NCBI GenBank assembly: GCA_020347625.1
Contig: CP070735.1
Coordinates: 2,973,403 to 3,016,568 of the forward strand
DNA length: 43,166 nucleotides
Direction of reading: 5' to 3'
Origin: Deltaproteobacteria bacterium
Lineage (GTDB): Bacteria; Desulfobacterota; Syntrophobacteria; BM002
Of the stretch, positions 42,643-43,166 are shown piece after piece. The position numbers were made by a program, and so were the translations under genes. Under the pieces are notes generated by a model. That model ran no database searches. It saw nothing but the letters and a program-made list of their open reading frames with translations, and was not told the origin of the DNA. Position 1 is the stretch's first letter, and every line of letters starts with the position of its first letter.

Positions 42643-43166
42643 TTGGCGGATAGAAGGCCGGAGATCATTCTGACTGATAAAGCGGGCGAACTTTTGGAGG
42701 TTGATGCACTCGCCTATCCCGAAGATACTCATCTCATTGTAGATCCTTACGCAGTTTTGGAAGAATCAAGAACAACCATGGGCGAGTTGGTTGCCGAAGC
42801 CGAGGCAACACTGCCTCGCCCTTTGGGGGAAATCATAGCTGCCAAGGCCAAAGGTCTGCCTGCAAACAGACTTTTCCGCCTGGTACTTCTGGACTTCGAG
42901 CGTCAGCGCCATTGTCAAGCGAAAGTGGTTGAAGACACCCTGCGCAAGTTGGTCTGGCAGGTAACGCTCCTCAAGAGCCGTCGTCTTGGACTGGATCGGT
43001 TTGAACTCCTGGAACCTTGTATATCCGGTTATAGAGTTCTTTCCTGCCTGTGTGACCAAGTGCAGAGGATGGAAGCCGCTGGCAGCGACCCACCTAGGAA
43101 ATTGATTTTTTCCATTAATCAGCCGGCGGTCCTGCGTCGCTACCAAGTTGCCCTGGAGAATCTGCC
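42643..43166 (+). CDS. unrecognised protein, 5' part only
   Basis: An open frame without stops runs from a TAA at 42598-42600 to the window edge. A TTG at 42643 with GAGG five bases upstream is the best start, giving MADRRPEIILTDKAGELLEV and at least 174 residues. The product is Leu/Glu/Arg-rich and looks helical in its second half (LFRLVLLDFERQRHCQAKVV), with several Cys residues. No family is recognised. An antisense frame at 42766-43146 covers the same bases and looks like a shadow. Confidence 0.6.
   Translation, partial: MADRRPEIILTDKAGELLEVDALAYPEDTHLIVDPYAVLEESRTTMGELVAEAEATLPRPLGEIIAAKAKGLPANRLFRLVLLDFERQRHCQAKVVEDTLRKLVWQVTLLKSRRLGLDRFELLEPCISGYRVLSCLCDQVQRMEAAGSDPPRKLIFSINQPAVLRRYQVALENL

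Noticed and set aside
42766-43146. 126-residue open frame on the - strand
   Set aside because: It is antisense to the longer + strand frame that has a ribosome binding site and more protein-like composition; no family features.

Overview
The window looks like a chromosomal, housekeeping-dense stretch of an anaerobic Desulfobacterota (old Deltaproteobacteria) genome. The evidence is gene order and gene types: rpsB-tsf-pyrH-frr-uppS-cdsA-dxr-rseP, ilvB-ilvN-ilvC-psd-pssA followed by leuC-leuD-leuB-asd, secA next to argJ, a short ArgA-like acetyltransferase, a sigma-54 activator, a CooT-type nickel-binding protein, a bactofilin and a TRAP transporter. The assignment rests on recognition of families and order; no database search was run.

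Layout. 1-816: the end of an unrecognised gene and a NUDIX hydrolase on the + strand. 817-13724 (- strand): a long leftward block running tsaB, a DUF465 protein, ilvB, ilvN, ilvC, psd, pssA, leuC, leuD, leuB, asd, ecfT, rsmD, coaD (branched-chain amino acids, phosphatidylethanolamine, aspartate-family precursor, CoA). leuA is not present where it would be expected, and a terminator-like hairpin sits there instead. 13855-24426 (- strand): rpsB, tsf, pyrH, frr, uppS, a three-gene TRAP transporter, cdsA, dxr, rseP (translation plus lipid-carrier, isoprenoid and envelope genes). 24798-31939 (- strand): a WbqC-like protein, argJ, secA, an ArgA-like acetyltransferase and a sigma-54 activator. 32422-34771 (+ strand): an M23 peptidase, a bactofilin and a membrane-anchored unknown protein, with sigma-54-like and sigma-70-like promoters upstream and the sigma-54 activator divergent. 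34774-36332 (- strand): an eIF2B-like protein and a NUDIX hydrolase. 36612-39798 (+ strand): a secreted M16 peptidase and CooT. 39886-42169 (- strand): class II fructose bisphosphatase (glpX) and class II aldolase. 42643-end (+ strand): an unrecognised partial gene.

The most striking feature is in the gaps between genes. At about twenty places the spacer is built from degenerate words of exactly 7 bases (most loci) or exactly 8 bases (at least four loci) repeated head to tail. At many loci a second run of reverse-complement words follows in the same register, so that the spacer can fold as a quasi-palindrome. Each locus has its own word, but some words recur at several loci (GGTAAAC, CATTTCA, CTGAAAG). 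Several elements run into the start or stop codon of the neighbouring gene. This resembles in spirit the heptanucleotide STRR repeats of cyanobacteria, but the mirrored arms and locus-specific vocabularies are different. It is the best candidate here for an undescribed system.

Other points of interest: a 553-base tsf-pyrH spacer with many hairpins that may encode a structured RNA; a 35-base sequence present twice; and a TRAP transporter translationally nested between uppS and cdsA.
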